NCBI RefSeq assembly: GCF_003575975.1
Contig: NZ_QQXK01000013.1
Location: forward strand, 29,212 to 93,211
Direction of reading: 5' to 3'
DNA length: 64,000 nucleotides
DNA from: Galactobacter valiniphilus
Lineage (GTDB): Bacteria > Actinomycetota > Actinomycetes > Actinomycetales > Micrococcaceae
In this document: positions 35,510-45,576 of the stretch, in pieces
Layout: the number at the start of each line of letters is the position of its first letter
Numbering within the stretch: the stretch's first letter is position 1
Made by a program: the position numbers and the translations under genes
The notes under the pieces: model-generated
Told to the model about the DNA's origin: nothing
The model's database searches: none
The model's input: only the letters and a program-made list of their open reading frames with translations

Positions 35510-36385
35510 TCAGGAGGCGTAGGCCATGCCGACGTAGGCGTCCCAGGCTTGGAATCCGAGGTACATGCCCAGCCACACCAGGAGGATGCCCACGAGCACG
35601 GTGCAGGCCACATGGTAGGCCTCGCGGTTCTTCACCTTGGTGCCGCTCGCGTAGATCCCGCCGAGGATCAGGCCCGTCACGAGCCCGCCGACGTGCGCCT
35701 GCCACGAGATGTTGGCGCCGATCGTGAAGCCGTAGACGAGGTTGATGCCGAGCACCACGGCCATGGAGATGAGCGACTGCCGATCGTGGCGCAGCTCCAC
35801 GAGCAGCGCCGCGCCGATCGCGAAGATGCCGCCCGAGGCGCCCCAGCCCGAGGTCGTGGGATCGGAGAGGAGCACCTGCGCCACGCTGCCGCCGATCACA
35901 CCGAGGCAGAAGACCGCGGCGAAGCGCCAGTGTCCAAGCACGGGCTCGAGCGCCCGGCCCAGGAACCAGAGCGAGAGCATGTTCAGCGCCAGGTGCACCG
36001 GGAGCGGGTTGGAGGTGTCGTGCAGGAAGCCGGCCGTCAGCATGCGCCACGGCTCGTGGCCCACGGCCAGGTTCCACTCGACGAAGGCCTGTGAGAAGCC
36101 GGGCACGAAGAGCTGCATCAGGTAGCCGACGACGCACAGCGCCATGATGGCGTAGGTGACGATGGGCTTGCGGGCGCGGACCACGACGCCGCTCGCGGTG
36201 CGCACCTGGCGCACCCCGGCCTGGGCCTCGCGCACGCAATCGACGCAGTGCACGCCCACGGCGGCGGGCCGTTGGCACTCCGGGCAGGCCGGGCGGCCGC
36301 AGCGCTGGCACCGCACGTAGCTCACCCGATCGGGGTGGCGCGGGCAGTGCGGAACGTCCTGCGGGGGCTGAGGATGGGTGCTCAT
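35510..36385 (-). CDS. Rhomboid-family intramembrane serine protease with N-terminal zinc finger
   Basis: A 291-residue protease that cuts proteins within the membrane. A cysteine-rich zinc-binding (B-box-like) domain occupies about residues 13-50 with pairs such as CQRC, CPEC and CVDC. Six or seven membrane helices follow. The catalytic dyad is Ser184 in GWGASGG and His231 in WQAHVGG, and HLALNM supplies the conserved His/Asn in helix 2. It is read after ppiA on the same strand, with a hairpin between them. Substrates are unknown. Confidence 0.93.
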   Translation of the reverse strand: MSTHPQPPQDVPHCPRHPDRVSYVRCQRCGRPACPECQRPAAVGVHCVDCVREAQAGVRQVRTASGVVVRARKPIVTYAIMALCVVGYLMQLFVPGFSQAFVEWNLAVGHEPWRMLTAGFLHDTSNPLPVHLALNMLSLWFLGRALEPVLGHWRFAAVFCLGVIGGSVAQVLLSDPTTSGWGASGGIFAIGAALLVELRHDRQSLISMAVVLGINLVYGFTIGANISWQAHVGGLVTGLILGGIYASGTKVKNREAYHVACTVLVGILLVWLGMYLGFQAWDAYVGMAYAS

Positions 36386-36455
36386 GCTCGAGCGGCTCCT
36401 TCAAGGAACGAATGGGGCCGCGCGCCGGGCGCGCGGGACGGTGACAGGAAAGACG

Positions 36456-36502
36456 CCGCGGGGGCGGTTACCGCACCATCAGGCCGGCAACCGCCCCCGC
36501 GG
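36456..36502 (-). terminator. Terminator hairpin after ppiA
   Basis: Perfect 14-bp stem CCGCGGGGGCGGTT / AACCGCCCCCGCGG with a 19-nt loop, 19 bp past the ppiA stop at 36522. Confidence 0.75.
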
Positions 36503-36521
36503 GACGCATGAGCTACGAGGC

Positions 36522-37064
36522 TCAGAGGGCCTCGATGTCGATCGAGGAGATGACAACGTCCTCGAGCGGCTTGTCGCGGCCATCGGTGGCGACGGCGTTC
36601 AGGCCATCGACGACGGCCTTGGAGGCCTCGTCAGCGACCTCGCCGAAGATGGTGTGCTTGCCCTGCAGCCAGGTGGTCGGCACGGAGGTGATGAAGAACT
36701 GCGAGCCGTTGGTGCCCTTGCCCATGCGGATGCCGGCGTTGGCCATGGCCAGCTTGTAGGGGGCGGTGAAGTCCAGCTCGGGGTGGATCTCGTCGTCGAA
36801 CTGGTAGCCCGGGCCGCCGACGCCCTGACCCAGCGGGTCGCCGCCCTGGATCATGAAGTCCTGGATGATGCGGTGGAAGATCGTGCCGTCGTACAGCGGG
36901 GTGTTGCGCTGCTCGCCGGTGGCCGGATCGACCCAGGTGATCTCACCCGTGGCCAGGCCAACAAAGTTCTGCACCGTCTTGGGCGCGTGGTTGCCGAACA
37001 GGTTGACGACGACGTCGCCCTGGTTCGTGTGGATGGTCGCCTTGTGCGTGGGAATCGCGGTCAT
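36522..37064 (-). CDS. ppiA: Cyclophilin-type peptidyl-prolyl cis-trans isomerase
   Basis: A 180-residue cytoplasmic cyclophilin that speeds proline isomerisation during folding. Family motifs are NHAPKTVQNFVGLA, IFHRIIQDFMIQGGDP and GTNGSQFFIT, holding the active-site Arg, Phe, Gln and Phe. The ATG at 37064 gives the usual MTAIPTHKATIHT-type start of actinobacterial PpiA; the open frame extends upstream but without similarity. Its place between gyrA-side tRNA genes and rhomboid/crgA is conserved in actinobacteria. Confidence 0.95.
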   Translation of the reverse strand: MTAIPTHKATIHTNQGDVVVNLFGNHAPKTVQNFVGLATGEITWVDPATGEQRNTPLYDGTIFHRIIQDFMIQGGDPLGQGVGGPGYQFDDEIHPELDFTAPYKLAMANAGIRMGKGTNGSQFFITSVPTTWLQGKHTIFGEVADEASKAVVDGLNAVATDGRDKPLEDVVISSIDIEAL

Positions 37065-37194
37065 GCCCACATTCTTCCATGGCACCCCCGCACCAAGCAC
37101 GGCGCAACCTCCGCGTTCAGTGAACACCCAGGCGCCAGAGTGGCCCCGCACGGTGCAAAGCGCGCTCAGGGAAGTAGGCTAACGAGACCACGCC

Positions 37195-38193
37195 ATGACG
37201 AATCGGGGAGTTATGACCAACAAGAATTCCATTGCCCGCGATGTGCAACGCACGGTCTCGGACACCGTGGAGAGCGTGCGCGAGTGGGCCGCCCCGCGCG
37301 TCCACGCCGCGGCCGAGGCACTGAGCCAGGGGTACGAGCAGGTGGCACCCAAGATCCAGGAGGGCCTGGAGAACGCCAAGGAGCGCGCGGCCGAGTTCGT
37401 CGACAAGGTCCAGGAGAACGCCGCCCCCAAGCTGCACGAGCTGGGGGAGCAGGCCCAGGCCGGCGCCGCCACCGTGAGCGAGAACGTCCAGCACGCGGTC
37501 TCCGAGTTCTCGGAGCGCGCGAGCGACGCCGCGGACAAGGCCATCGACAGCGCCAAGGAGGCCGGACGTGAAGCGAGCGCCCAGGCCCAGCACATCGCAC
37601 AGACTCTGACCGAGAACGTCAAGAAGGGAAGCGACAAGGTGAGCAAGCAGCTCAAGGTGTCAAAGAAGGATCTCAAGGCGCAGGCCAAGGCCGCCGCCGT
37701 CGCGGCGAAGGAGGCGGCGGAGAAGGCGAAGGCGGAGGCGAAGGCCTCCAAGAAGAAGAGCGGCAAGAAGCGCTTCTTCCTGTTCGTCCTGTTCTCCGGC
37801 CTCGTCGCCGCCGGCGTGGCCGTGTGGAAGGCCTCGCAACCCGTCGAGGATCCGTGGAAGAACCCGGCCCCGGCCGAGAAGGCCCCCACGCAGGCCAACG
37901 CCGCCGCCGGCGAGCGTTCGGTGCCCCTCGTCGACGTGAAGGCCAAGATCGCCGACTCCGCCAAGCACGCGGCCGAGGCCGTCAAGCACGAGGCCTCCGA
38001 GGCGAAGGACGCGGCCCAGGACGCCGGCGAGAAGGCGGCGGACAAGGCCGCCGACGTCGTCGCCGACGCCAAGGACACGGCGAAGGACATCGCCGAGAAG
38101 ACGGCCGACGGCGCCAAGGACGCGGGCGCCAAGGTCGCCAACGCCGCGGCGAAGGCCGCCGAGGCCGCCAAGAAGGCTGCCGAGAAGGCCTGA
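37195..38193 (+). CDS. Ala/Lys/Glu-rich coiled-coil protein with one membrane helix
   Basis: A 332-residue protein made of amphipathic, Ala/Lys/Glu/Asp-rich helices on both sides of one central membrane helix (about 195-215, FFLFVLFSGLVAAGVAVW in style). The repeats (such as KAAEKA, KDTAKDIAEK, DAADKA) resemble LEA/apolipoprotein-like stress proteins. The function is unknown. A -10-like TAGGCT at 37175-37180 would give a leader of about 8 nt. A second ATG at 37213 has GGGGAG but too close. It is divergent from ppiA. The strong composition makes homology searches unreliable. Confidence 0.72.
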   Translation: MTNRGVMTNKNSIARDVQRTVSDTVESVREWAAPRVHAAAEALSQGYEQVAPKIQEGLENAKERAAEFVDKVQENAAPKLHELGEQAQAGAATVSENVQHAVSEFSERASDAADKAIDSAKEAGREASAQAQHIAQTLTENVKKGSDKVSKQLKVSKKDLKAQAKAAAVAAKEAAEKAKAEAKASKKKSGKKRFFLFVLFSGLVAAGVAVWKASQPVEDPWKNPAPAEKAPTQANAAAGERSVPLVDVKAKIADSAKHAAEAVKHEASEAKDAAQDAGEKAADKAADVVADAKDTAKDIAEKTADGAKDAGAKVANAAAKAAEAAKKAAEKA

Positions 38194-38223
38194 TCGCCGC
38201 TCGACGCCGATCTTTCACCTCAT

Positions 38224-38258
38224 GCGAGGCCCCTTCCCCGTTGGGGGAGGGGCCTCGC
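38224..38258 (+). terminator. Terminator after the coiled-coil protein gene
   Basis: Sixteen-bp stem with one G-T pair: GCGAGGCCCCTTCCCC against GGGGGAGGGGCCTCGC, loop GTT; 31 bp past the stop. Confidence 0.85.
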
Positions 38259-38285
38259 GTCGAATCACCGCCAAGGACGTGCCCA

Positions 38286-38717
38286 ATGTTGAGCCTTCGC
38301 CGCCCGTGGGGGCGCCGTGCCCGACGAGAACTGCTCTATGCCGATCACCTGCGCACAGTGGACCAGGAGCGCCCTGCGGGGCAGAGCCCGGGGCCGAACG
38401 AGGCCGAGCTGGGCCGTGGCCGAGCAGAGTTCCTGGGGCGGACCCGGGTGAAGTCCTTGCGGTGGCGGGAGCTCCCGCCACAAGAGATGCTCGGGCTCAT
38501 CGAGAGCTACTGGGTGTGCTTCCTCCGCACCGCCGAGAGCCAGGTCAGCTTGGGGTCCTCCCACGACGAGTTCAGCTTCGACACGGCGGACGAGCTGCAT
38601 GCTTTCCTGGGCCCGCTGGACGTGCAGTGGTTCGGCGCGGTGGAGACGGCTGAGCTACTCGAAAGCCATGATCTCTCCCCGGACTGGACCCCCAGCACAC
38701 CCCCCACTCCACGGTGA
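38286..38717 (+). CDS. Hypothetical protein, 143 residues
   Basis: A soluble, charged protein framed by two terminators. The ATG at 38286 follows AAGGAC at a good distance. The sequence has an Arg-rich start (RRPWGRRARREL), then LRWRELPPQEMLGLIESYWVCFL, and an acidic C-terminal half with FDTADELHAFLGPLDVQWFGAVE; the latter looks like a folded domain. I do not recognise a family. It lies alone between the coiled-coil gene and tRNA-Ala. Confidence 0.6.
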   Translation: MLSLRRPWGRRARRELLYADHLRTVDQERPAGQSPGPNEAELGRGRAEFLGRTRVKSLRWRELPPQEMLGLIESYWVCFLRTAESQVSLGSSHDEFSFDTADELHAFLGPLDVQWFGAVETAELLESHDLSPDWTPSTPPTPR

Positions 38718-38730
38718 AGGGACATGAAAA

Positions 38731-38754
38731 AGCCCGGACCAAGTGGTCCGGGCT
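38731..38754. terminator. Bidirectional terminator between orphan gene and tRNA-Ala
   Basis: Perfect 11-bp stem AGCCCGGACCA / TGGTCCGGGCT, loop AG. T-rich on the plus side (CTTCTT) and TTTTTC on the minus side, so it suits both the orphan gene and the tRNA. Confidence 0.85.
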
Positions 38755-38770
38755 CTTCTTCATTCTTCGG

Positions 38771-38843
38771 TGGAGGTAAGGGGACTCGAACCCCTAACCC
38801 CCTGCTTGCAAAGCAGGTGCGCTACCAATTGCGCCATACCCCC
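38771..38843 (-). tRNA. tRNA-Ala (anticodon TGC)
   Basis: A 73-nt tRNA with acceptor arms GGGGGTA and TACCTCC (one G-T pair), D-loop with TTGGTAGCGC, anticodon loop TTTGCAA holding TGC, and T-arm GGTTCGAGTC. Discriminator A; CCA not encoded. Paired with tRNA-Ile next to gyrA, as in most actinobacteria. Confidence 0.96.
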
Positions 38844-38856
38844 GAGGAGGTTCGGT

Positions 38857-38976
38857 TCAGTCTACGGAATCCGTTGCAGATTTCCAGGAGGCCTTGGTAG
38901 CGGCTCTCTCTTGGTATCGGCGGTATCCAACGACCGCTCCGACTGCGGCCAATGCCAGCAGAAGAATCTTCTTCAT
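38857..38976 (-). CDS. DLW-39 family small protein
   Basis: A 39-residue protein encoded between the two tRNA genes. It begins MKKILLLALAAVGAVVGYRRY, a short hydrophobic helix followed by basic residues, and ends KSATDSVD. Length, the ATDSVD end and the place between tRNA-Ile and tRNA-Ala near gyrA all match the actinobacterial DLW-39 family, though the DLW triplet itself is SW-like here (ASWK). The ATG has AGAGGTGAAC upstream. The function is unknown. It is probably membrane-associated. Confidence 0.82.
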   Translation of the reverse strand: MKKILLLALAAVGAVVGYRRYQERAATKASWKSATDSVD

Positions 38977-39011
38977 GTTCACCTCTGAGGGTGGTGAGAA
39001 AGAGGAATCCG

Positions 39012-39085
39012 TGGGCGTACCAAGACTTGAACTTGGGACCTCTTCGTTATCAGCGAAGCGCTCTAACCGCCTGAGCTATACGCCC
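39012..39085 (-). tRNA. tRNA-Ile (anticodon GAT)
   Basis: A 74-nt tRNA with fully paired acceptor arms GGGCGTA / TACGCCC, D-loop with GGCGGTTAGAGC, anticodon loop CTGATAA holding GAT, and T-arm GTTCAAGTC. Discriminator A; CCA not encoded. It is first of the tRNA-Ile, DLW-39, tRNA-Ala run. Confidence 0.96.
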
Positions 39086-39175
39086 TCTTCCATCCCCGTG
39101 GGGACGAGACAACTTTACCTAAGACCGGACGAGGATCCAAATCGGGCCCTCGTCCGGCCCCAGACAAGCCGAAAA

Positions 39176-39817
39176 CTAGTCGTCCGTCAGGGTGACGGAC
39201 ACGCCGCCCACCAGGCCGGAGGCCAAGTTATAGATGAACGCTGAAATCATCGACAGGGCCGAGAGCAGGACCACGTTCACCACCGCGATGATGACCGCGA
39301 AGCTCGTCACCTGACCCATGGACAGATAGGACTTCACGTCGAACGCGGTGCCCGTGGTGCTGCCGAGCACCGTGGCCACGAGCGAGTTGATCTGGTTGAA
39401 GACGCCGGCCACATCGAAGACGAGCCACAGCAGCACGGCGGCGACCACCGTGATGATGCCGAGCGCCACGGAGAGCAGGAACGCGAGCTTCAGGACGGAC
39501 CAGACGTCCACTTTGGAGACCAGCAGGCGGGCCTTGCGGACCTTCGCCTTCGGCGCGGGACGCACCAGACCCTGTTGCGCGGGGCGCTGCCCCGGGCGGG
39601 CGGGGGCACCCTTGGTGGGTGCACCCTTGACGGGCGCGGCCTTGGCGCCGGCCGCGGCCGGACGGGCCACGGGCTGGGCCGTGCGGCCCGGCTGCGCCTG
39701 ACGCGGGGCGCCCTGGGTCGGCTGAGCGCTACGCGGCGCCTGCGCCGGACGCGCTGTCGCCGTCCTCGGCTGCTGGGGACGGGGGGCCCTACCCCCGGGC
39801 GTGTTGGGCGTGCTCAC
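39176..39817 (-). CDS. DUF3566 transmembrane protein
   Basis: A 213-residue actinobacterial membrane protein always found after gyrA. The first ~95 residues are Pro/Ala/Gln/Arg-rich and disordered. The DUF3566 domain follows (about 96-213) with two membrane helices; motifs are [33 protein letters not shown] and [27 protein letters not shown] in part. The start overlaps the gyrA stop by 4 bp, so it is coupled. The Mycobacterium relative (Rv0007) is linked to cell division, but its role is not settled. Confidence 0.92.
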   Translation of the reverse strand: MSTPNTPGGRAPRPQQPRTATARPAQAPRSAQPTQGAPRQAQPGRTAQPVARPAAAGAKAAPVKGAPTKGAPARPGQRPAQQGLVRPAPKAKVRKARLLVSKVDVWSVLKLAFLLSVALGIITVVAAVLLWLVFDVAGVFNQINSLVATVLGSTTGTAFDVKSYLSMGQVTSFAVIIAVVNVVLLSALSMISAFIYNLASGLVGGVSVTLTDD

Positions 39818-42474
39818 TCGTTGCCTCCGTGGTTCTGCTCCTGGGCCTCGGCGTCGCTATCAACCGGCTCCGCGTTGCCCTGATCCTCGGACACTGTACC
39901 GTCCGAACCCTGGGAGAGGCCTGCATCCGCCTGGTGCTCGGCCGACTGGCCGGCCTCGGACTCGGCGTCCTCGTCCTCGATCTGCTCGTCGCGGTTCTTC
40001 GCCACGCCGATGATCCGGTCTTTCTTCTCCGGCTTGGCGAAGATGACGCCCATGGTGTCACGACCCTTGGCCGGGACCTGGTCCACGGCCGTGCGAACCA
40101 CCTTGCCGGAGGCCATCACCACGAGCACCTCGTCGGCCTCATCGACGATGAGCGCGCCGACCAGTTCGCCGCGATCCTCGGGAAGCTTGGCCACCTTGAT
40201 GCCCAGGCCGCCGCGGCCCTGCACGCGGTACTCGTCAACGGGGGAGCGCTTGGCGAAGCCGCCGTCGGTCACCGTGAAGACGAAGGACTCGGGCGCCACG
40301 ACGTCGGCGGCGAGGAGCTCGTCGCCCTCGCGGAACTTCATGCCCGTCACGCCGGAGGTCGCGCGGCCCATGGGACGCAGCGCCTCGTCCGTGGCGGTGA
40401 AGCGCACCGACTGGCCCAGCTTGGAGACGAGCATCAGGTCGTCTTCCTCGGAGACCAGCGCCGCCGAGACGAGCTCGTCACCGTCGCGCAGGTTGATCGC
40501 GATGACACCGGCCGAACGGTTGGTGTCGTACTCGGACAGGCGCGTCTTCTTCACGAGGCCGTTGCGCGTGGCGAGGGCCAGGTACGGGGCCTGCTCGTAG
40601 TCGCGCAGCGCGAGGACCTGCTGGATCTTCTCGTCCGGCTGGAACGCGAGCAGGTTCGCGACGTGCTGGCCCTTGGCGTCGCGCCCGGCCTCCTGCAGCT
40701 CGTAGCACTTGATGCGGTACACGCGGCCGAGGTTCGTGAAGAACGCGAGCCAGTGGTGCGTGGTGGTCACGAAGAAGTGCTCCACCACGTCGTCGCCGCG
40801 CAGCTGGGCGCCCTTGACGCCCTTGCCGCCGCGGTTCTGGCTGCGGTAGTTGTCAGTGCGCGTGCGCTTGACGTAGCCGCCGCGGGTGATCGTGACGACC
40901 ATGTCCTCTTCGGGGATCAGGTCCTCGATGGACATGTCGCCGTCGAAGCCGCGCACGATCTCGGTGCGGCGGTCGTCGCCGAAGCGGTCAACGATCTCCT
41001 GGAGCTCCTCGGAGATGATCTCGCGCTGGCGCGCGGGGGACTCGAGGATCACCTTGTAGCCGGCGATCTCGGCCATGAGCTGCTCGTAGAGCTCCTGGAT
41101 CTTCTTGCGTTCCAGGGCGGCCAGCTTGCGCAGCTGCATGTCCAGGATCGCGTTGGCCTGATCGTCGTCGATGTCCAGCATGGACTTCAGGCCCTCGCGG
41201 GCCTCCTCCACGGTGGGGGAGCGGCGGATCAGCGCGATGACCTCGTCCAGCGCATCCAGGGCCTTGAGCAGGCCGAGCTGGATGTGCGCGAGGGCCTCGG
41301 CCTTGGCCAGGCGGAAGCGCGTGCGGCGCACGATGACGTCCATCTGGTGGGTGACCCAGTGGCGGATGAACGCGTCGAGGGACAGCGTGCGCGGCACGCC
41401 GTCCACGAGCGCCAGCATGTTCGCGGAGAAGTTCTGCTGCAGCTCGGTGTGCTTGTAGAGGTTGTTCAGGACCACCTTGGCGACGGCGTCGCGCTTGAGC
41501 ACGATGACGAGGCGCTGGCCCGTGCGGCCCGAGGTCTCGTCGCGCATGTCGGCGATGCCCTGGATCTTGCCGTCCTTGACGAGGTCGGCGATCTTGATGG
41601 CCAAGTTGTCGGGGTTCGCCTGGTAGGGCAGCTCGGTGATGACCAGGCACGTGCGGCCCTGGATCTCTTCGACGTCCACGACGGCGCGCATCGCGATGGA
41701 GCCGCGGCCCGTGCGGTACGCGTCCTCGATGCCCTTGCGGCCCAGGATGCGGGCGCCGGTCGGGAAGTCGGGGCCCTGGATGCGCTGGATGAGCGCCTCG
41801 AGCAGCTCCTCGCGCGTGGCCTCGGGGTGCTCGAGCGCCCACTGCACGCCGTCGGCGACCTCGCGGAGGTTGTGCGGCGGGATGTTCGTGGCCATGCCGA
41901 CGGCGATGCCGGCGGAGCCGTTGACGAGCAGGTTCGGGAAGCGCGCCGGCAGGACCGTGGGTTCCTGGTTCTTGCCGTCGTAGTTCGGCACGAAATCCAC
42001 GGTGTCCTCGTGGATGTCGCGGACCATCTCCATGGCCAGCGGGGCCATCTTGGTCTCGGTGTAACGCGGGGCGGCGGCGCCGTCGTTGCCGGGGGAGCCG
42101 AAGTTGCCCTGGCCCAGCGCGAGCGGGTAGCGCATGGTCCAGTCCTGGACGAGGCGCACGAGGGTGTCGTAGATCGCGGTGTCGCCGTGCGGGTGGTACT
42201 GGCCCATGACCTCGCCGACCACGCGGGCGCACTTGTTGAAGCCGCGGTCCGGACGGTAGCCGCCGTCGTACATCGCGTAGATGACGCGGCGGTGCACGGG
42301 CTTCAGGCCGTCGCGGACGTCGGGCAGCGCGCGCCCCACGATGACCGCCATGGCGTAGTCGAGGTAGGAGCGCTGCATCTCGGTCTGCAGGTCAACCTGG
42401 CTGACCTTGTCGACGATGGCACCCGTCAGCGGCTGCTCGTCCGCCCCGTCCTGGGGCTGGATCTCGTCACTCAT
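39814..42474 (-). CDS. gyrA: DNA gyrase subunit A
   Basis: The 886-residue breakage-reunion subunit of gyrase, which with GyrB introduces negative supercoils. The catalytic Tyr138 lies in APRYTE. In the quinolone region the sequence is [10 protein letters not shown], with Thr99 and Asp103 at the positions of E. coli Ser83 and Asp87, so no resistance-type change is evident. The C-terminal beta-pinwheel contains the GyrA box seen as QNRGGKGV, then a ~60-residue acidic Glu/Gln-rich tail. It lies 112 bp after gyrB. Confidence 0.98.
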   Translation of the reverse strand: MSDEIQPQDGADEQPLTGAIVDKVSQVDLQTEMQRSYLDYAMAVIVGRALPDVRDGLKPVHRRVIYAMYDGGYRPDRGFNKCARVVGEVMGQYHPHGDTAIYDTLVRLVQDWTMRYPLALGQGNFGSPGNDGAAAPRYTETKMAPLAMEMVRDIHEDTVDFVPNYDGKNQEPTVLPARFPNLLVNGSAGIAVGMATNIPPHNLREVADGVQWALEHPEATREELLEALIQRIQGPDFPTGARILGRKGIEDAYRTGRGSIAMRAVVDVEEIQGRTCLVITELPYQANPDNLAIKIADLVKDGKIQGIADMRDETSGRTGQRLVIVLKRDAVAKVVLNNLYKHTELQQNFSANMLALVDGVPRTLSLDAFIRHWVTHQMDVIVRRTRFRLAKAEALAHIQLGLLKALDALDEVIALIRRSPTVEEAREGLKSMLDIDDDQANAILDMQLRKLAALERKKIQELYEQLMAEIAGYKVILESPARQREIISEELQEIVDRFGDDRRTEIVRGFDGDMSIEDLIPEEDMVVTITRGGYVKRTRTDNYRSQNRGGKGVKGAQLRGDDVVEHFFVTTTHHWLAFFTNLGRVYRIKCYELQEAGRDAKGQHVANLLAFQPDEKIQQVLALRDYEQAPYLALATRNGLVKKTRLSEYDTNRSAGVIAINLRDGDELVSAALVSEEDDLMLVSKLGQSVRFTATDEALRPMGRATSGVTGMKFREGDELLAADVVAPESFVFTVTDGGFAKRSPVDEYRVQGRGGLGIKVAKLPEDRGELVGALIVDEADEVLVVMASGKVVRTAVDQVPAKGRDTMGVIFAKPEKKDRIIGVAKNRDEQIEDEDAESEAGQSAEHQADAGLSQGSDGTVSEDQGNAEPVDSDAEAQEQNHGGNE

Positions 42475-42546
42475 AGTGAACAGTTCCTCACGTGTGTGTC
42501 AGGGAAGTTGTTGAGGCACGACGGCGGGGCCGCGCCAGGTGCCGCG

Positions 42547-42579
42547 CCTCGCCTGACGCGCTGGGCGTGTCAGGCGAGG
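42547..42579 (-). terminator. Hairpin between gyrB and gyrA
   Basis: Fourteen-bp stem with one G-T pair: CCTCGCCTGACGCG against CGTGTCAGGCGAGG, loop CTGGG, 7 bp past the gyrB stop. It may attenuate read-through into gyrA. Confidence 0.6.
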
Positions 42580-42586
42580 GGCACCG

Positions 42587-44689
42587 CTAGATGTCAAGGA
42601 AGCGGACGTCCTTGGCGTTCTGCTGGATGAAATCGCGGCGCGCCTCGACGTCCTCGCCCATGAGGACGCTGAAGACCTGGTCGGCCGCGGCGGCGTCGTC
42701 CATGGTCACCTGCAGCAGCGTGCGGTGGGCCGGGTCCATCGTGGTGTCCCACAGCTCGTGGTAGTCCATCTCGCCCAGGCCCTTGTAGCGCTGGATGCCG
42801 TTGTCCTTGGGCAGGCGCTGGTTGTTCGCGTAGCCCTTGGCCAGCGCTGCGTCGCGCTCGGCGTCGGAGAAGACGTAGTCGTGCGGGGCGTTTGACCACT
42901 TGATGCGGTACAGCGGCGGCTGGGCCAGGTACACGTGGCCGTGCTCGATGAGCGGGCGCATGAAGCGGAAGAGCACCGTGAGCAACAGCGTGGTGATGTG
43001 CTGGCCGTCCACATCGGCATCCGCCATGAGCACGATCTTGTGATAGCGCAGCTTGGAGATGTCGAACTCCTCGCCGATGTTGGTGCCGAAGCCCGTGATC
43101 ATCGACTGGATCTCGGCGTTGCCGAGGGAGCGGTCGAGGCGGGCGCGCTCCACGTTCAGGATCTTGCCGCGCAGCGGCAGGATGGCCTGCGTGCGGGGGT
43201 CGCGGCCGCGCTTGGCGGAGCCGCCGGCGGAGTCGCCCTCCACGATGTAGACCTCGCACTCGGCGGGGTTCTTCGAGGAGCAATCGGAGAGCTTGCCCGG
43301 CATGCCGAAGGTCTCCAGCGGGGACTTGCGGCGGGCCGTGTCGCGCGCCTTGCGGGCGGCGATGCGGGCCTGGGCCGAGAGCTGGGCCTTGCGGACGATG
43401 TCCTTGGCCGCGCCCGGGTTGCGCTCGAGCCAGTCGCCCAGGCCGTCGTTGACGACGCCCTGCACGAAGCCCTTGGCCACGGAGTTGCCGAGCTTGGTCT
43501 TGGTCTGGCCCTCGAACTGGGGCTCGCCGAGCTTGACCGAGATGACGGCGGTGAGGCCCTCGCGGATGTCGTCGCCCGTGAGGTTCTCATCCTTCTCGCG
43601 CAGGAAGTTCTGCTCGCGGGCGTAACGGTTGATGAGGGACGTCATCGCCGCGCGGAAGCCCTCTTCGTGGGTTCCGCCCTCGTGCGTGTTGATCGTGTTG
43701 GCGTAGGTGTGCACCGACTCCGAGTAGGCGGAGGTCCACTGCATGGCGATCTCCACGGAGATCTTGCGCTCGGTGTCCTCGGCCTCGAAGGCGATGACAT
43801 CGGGGTGGATGAGCTCGACCTTCTTGGCCGTGTTGAGGTGCTTGACGTAGTCGAGCAGACCCTCGTCGTACTTGTAGTCCACCGTGCGGTGACGCGGCAC
43901 GGCGGTTTCGACCGACTCGTCGTCGGAGGCGACCTCCTCGCCGTCCTCCTCGAAGGAGCGCTCGTCGGTCAGGACGATGCGCAGGCCCTTGTTGAGGAAG
44001 GCCATCTGCTGGAAGCGGGCGCGCAGCGTCTCGAAGTCATACTCGGTGGTGTCGAAGATCTCGGGATCGGCGTAGAAGGTCTGGGTCGTGCCCGTTTCCT
44101 CCGTCGCCTCGCCGCGGGTGAGGCCCTTGACGACGTTGCCGCCGTTGCCGAACTCGGCGTCCCACTCGTAGCCCTCGCGCTTGACCTTGGTGACCACGCG
44201 GCGGGAGAGCGCGTTGACGACGGAGATGCCCACGCCGTGCAGGCCGCCGGAGACGGCGTAACCGCCGCCGCCGAACTTGCCGCCGGCGTGCAGGATCGTC
44301 ATGACGACCTCGACCGTGGGCTTGCCCTCGGTGGGGTGGATCTCCACGGGGATGCCGCGCCCGTTGTCCTCGACGCGAACGCCGCCGTCCTCCTGCAGCG
44401 TCACGCGGATGGTGTCGCAGTAGCCGGCCAGGGCCTCGTCCACGGAGTTGTCGACGACCTCGTAGACGAGGTGGTGCAAGCCGCGGGCACCGGTGGAACC
44501 GATGTACATGCCGGGGCGCTTGCGCACTGCCTCCAGGCCCTCGAGCACGGTGATCGCCGAGGCGCCGTACTCCTCGGTGACCTTGCCGTTGCCGACGTTG
44601 CCTGTGCCTGCGTGGGCGTGGACCTCGAGGGCGTTCTCGACGGTCTGGGTGCCCGAATCCTCGGGGGTCTGCTGGTTCTGCTCAGTCAC
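42587..44689 (-). CDS. gyrB: DNA gyrase subunit B
   Basis: The 700-residue ATPase subunit of gyrase. The GHKL ATP-binding part has [23 protein letters not shown] and GGLHGVG; the TOPRIM part has [13 protein letters not shown] and [11 protein letters not shown]. The GTG at 44689 begins VTEQNQQ with AAGGAG upstream; the frame is open for 48 more codons upstream but these look non-coding. It follows dciA on the same strand with a 248-bp gap that probably holds its own promoter. Confidence 0.97.
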   Translation of the reverse strand: MTEQNQQTPEDSGTQTVENALEVHAHAGTGNVGNGKVTEEYGASAITVLEGLEAVRKRPGMYIGSTGARGLHHLVYEVVDNSVDEALAGYCDTIRVTLQEDGGVRVEDNGRGIPVEIHPTEGKPTVEVVMTILHAGGKFGGGGYAVSGGLHGVGISVVNALSRRVVTKVKREGYEWDAEFGNGGNVVKGLTRGEATEETGTTQTFYADPEIFDTTEYDFETLRARFQQMAFLNKGLRIVLTDERSFEEDGEEVASDDESVETAVPRHRTVDYKYDEGLLDYVKHLNTAKKVELIHPDVIAFEAEDTERKISVEIAMQWTSAYSESVHTYANTINTHEGGTHEEGFRAAMTSLINRYAREQNFLREKDENLTGDDIREGLTAVISVKLGEPQFEGQTKTKLGNSVAKGFVQGVVNDGLGDWLERNPGAAKDIVRKAQLSAQARIAARKARDTARRKSPLETFGMPGKLSDCSSKNPAECEVYIVEGDSAGGSAKRGRDPRTQAILPLRGKILNVERARLDRSLGNAEIQSMITGFGTNIGEEFDISKLRYHKIVLMADADVDGQHITTLLLTVLFRFMRPLIEHGHVYLAQPPLYRIKWSNAPHDYVFSDAERDAALAKGYANNQRLPKDNGIQRYKGLGEMDYHELWDTTMDPAHRTLLQVTMDDAAAADQVFSVLMGEDVEARRDFIQQNAKDVRFLDI

Positions 44690-44937
44690 GGGTGTTCCGG
44701 GCTCCTTGCGCGCAGCTGGTGGAAGTGCAACCGATCCGGGCCCGCGCTGGACACCGGAAAGGCCTTTCCATTCTACCGCGCGCGGCCTCAAAACGGGGCG
44801 TTCTGAGGGTGGTTTATTGCGCCTATGGCCCAAAAACGCCCCTCACAGCCTCCGACGACGCTGGGAGGGTCTTCGCTCCGGGGCGCCCCCTCGGCGCGCT
44901 GAAGGCCCTTCCAGCGGTTCGCGCCGCCCGGCGCCGG

Positions 44938-45576
44938 CTACCCGTAGGTATCGCGCGGTCCCCGCCCGCCGGGGGCGGTCCGCAGGCCGTGCTTCCACGA
45001 CGGCCCGGCGGGCCCGAGCACCTTGAGCGTCGTCACGACGCCGGCACCCACCGTGGCGTCGAAGCGCTTGAGCACGGTGTGCTGCATGAGCCGCAGCTGG
45101 GTGGCCCACGAGGTCGAGTCACAGCGCACCACCACGGTGGTGTTCTCGAAGGACTCCGGCTCGGTGTGCGCGGCGATCTCCGGCCCCACGATCTCGGCCC
45201 AGCGCGTGAGCACCGACCCCACGGCCACGGGATCGCTCCAGCCGCGCGAGCGCACGAGCGAGGAGATCACGCGACCGAGGCCCACGGGATCGCGGCCCTC
45301 ATCGTCCTGGGCCACGCCCGCCGGCCGCTCGCCGCGGGCGGCGGCCTTGCGGGCCGCCGCCTTCTCGCGGGCCCGCGCCACCTGGGCAGCGCCGCGGCGC
45401 ACCTCGCCGCGTTGCTGGGCCGCCGTCCTGGCGCGCTGCAGCGCAACGCGCGGGGCGTCGGCCTCCTCGATCGTCACCTCACCGGGCAGACCCTGCGGGC
45501 GCTCCTCGGGATCGGCCTCCGTGCCGTCCTCGCCCACGGGATCCGGCGTGGGGACCCACTCGCGGGGCTCGCTCAT
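44938..45576 (-). CDS. dciA: DciA family replicative helicase loader (DUF721)
   Basis: A 212-residue protein. The C-terminal half is the DUF721/DciA domain, with [22 protein letters not shown] and [17 protein letters not shown] as typical blocks; DciA loads or activates DnaB where DnaC/DnaI are absent. The N-terminal ~90 residues are charged, Arg/Ala/Glu-rich and likely disordered. The start overlaps the recF stop by 4 bp. The place between recF and gyrB is the standard actinobacterial one. Confidence 0.92.
   Translation of the reverse strand: MSEPREWVPTPDPVGEDGTEADPEERPQGLPGEVTIEEADAPRVALQRARTAAQQRGEVRRGAAQVARAREKAAARKAAARGERPAGVAQDDEGRDPVGLGRVISSLVRSRGWSDPVAVGSVLTRWAEIVGPEIAAHTEPESFENTTVVVRCDSTSWATQLRLMQHTVLKRFDATVGAGVVTTLKVLGPAGPSWKHGLRTAPGGRGPRDTYG

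Noticed and set aside
39829..42630. Plus-strand 933-codon frame opposite gyrA
   Set aside because: Antisense of gyrA; composition dominated by Val, His, Arg and Asp with no domain.
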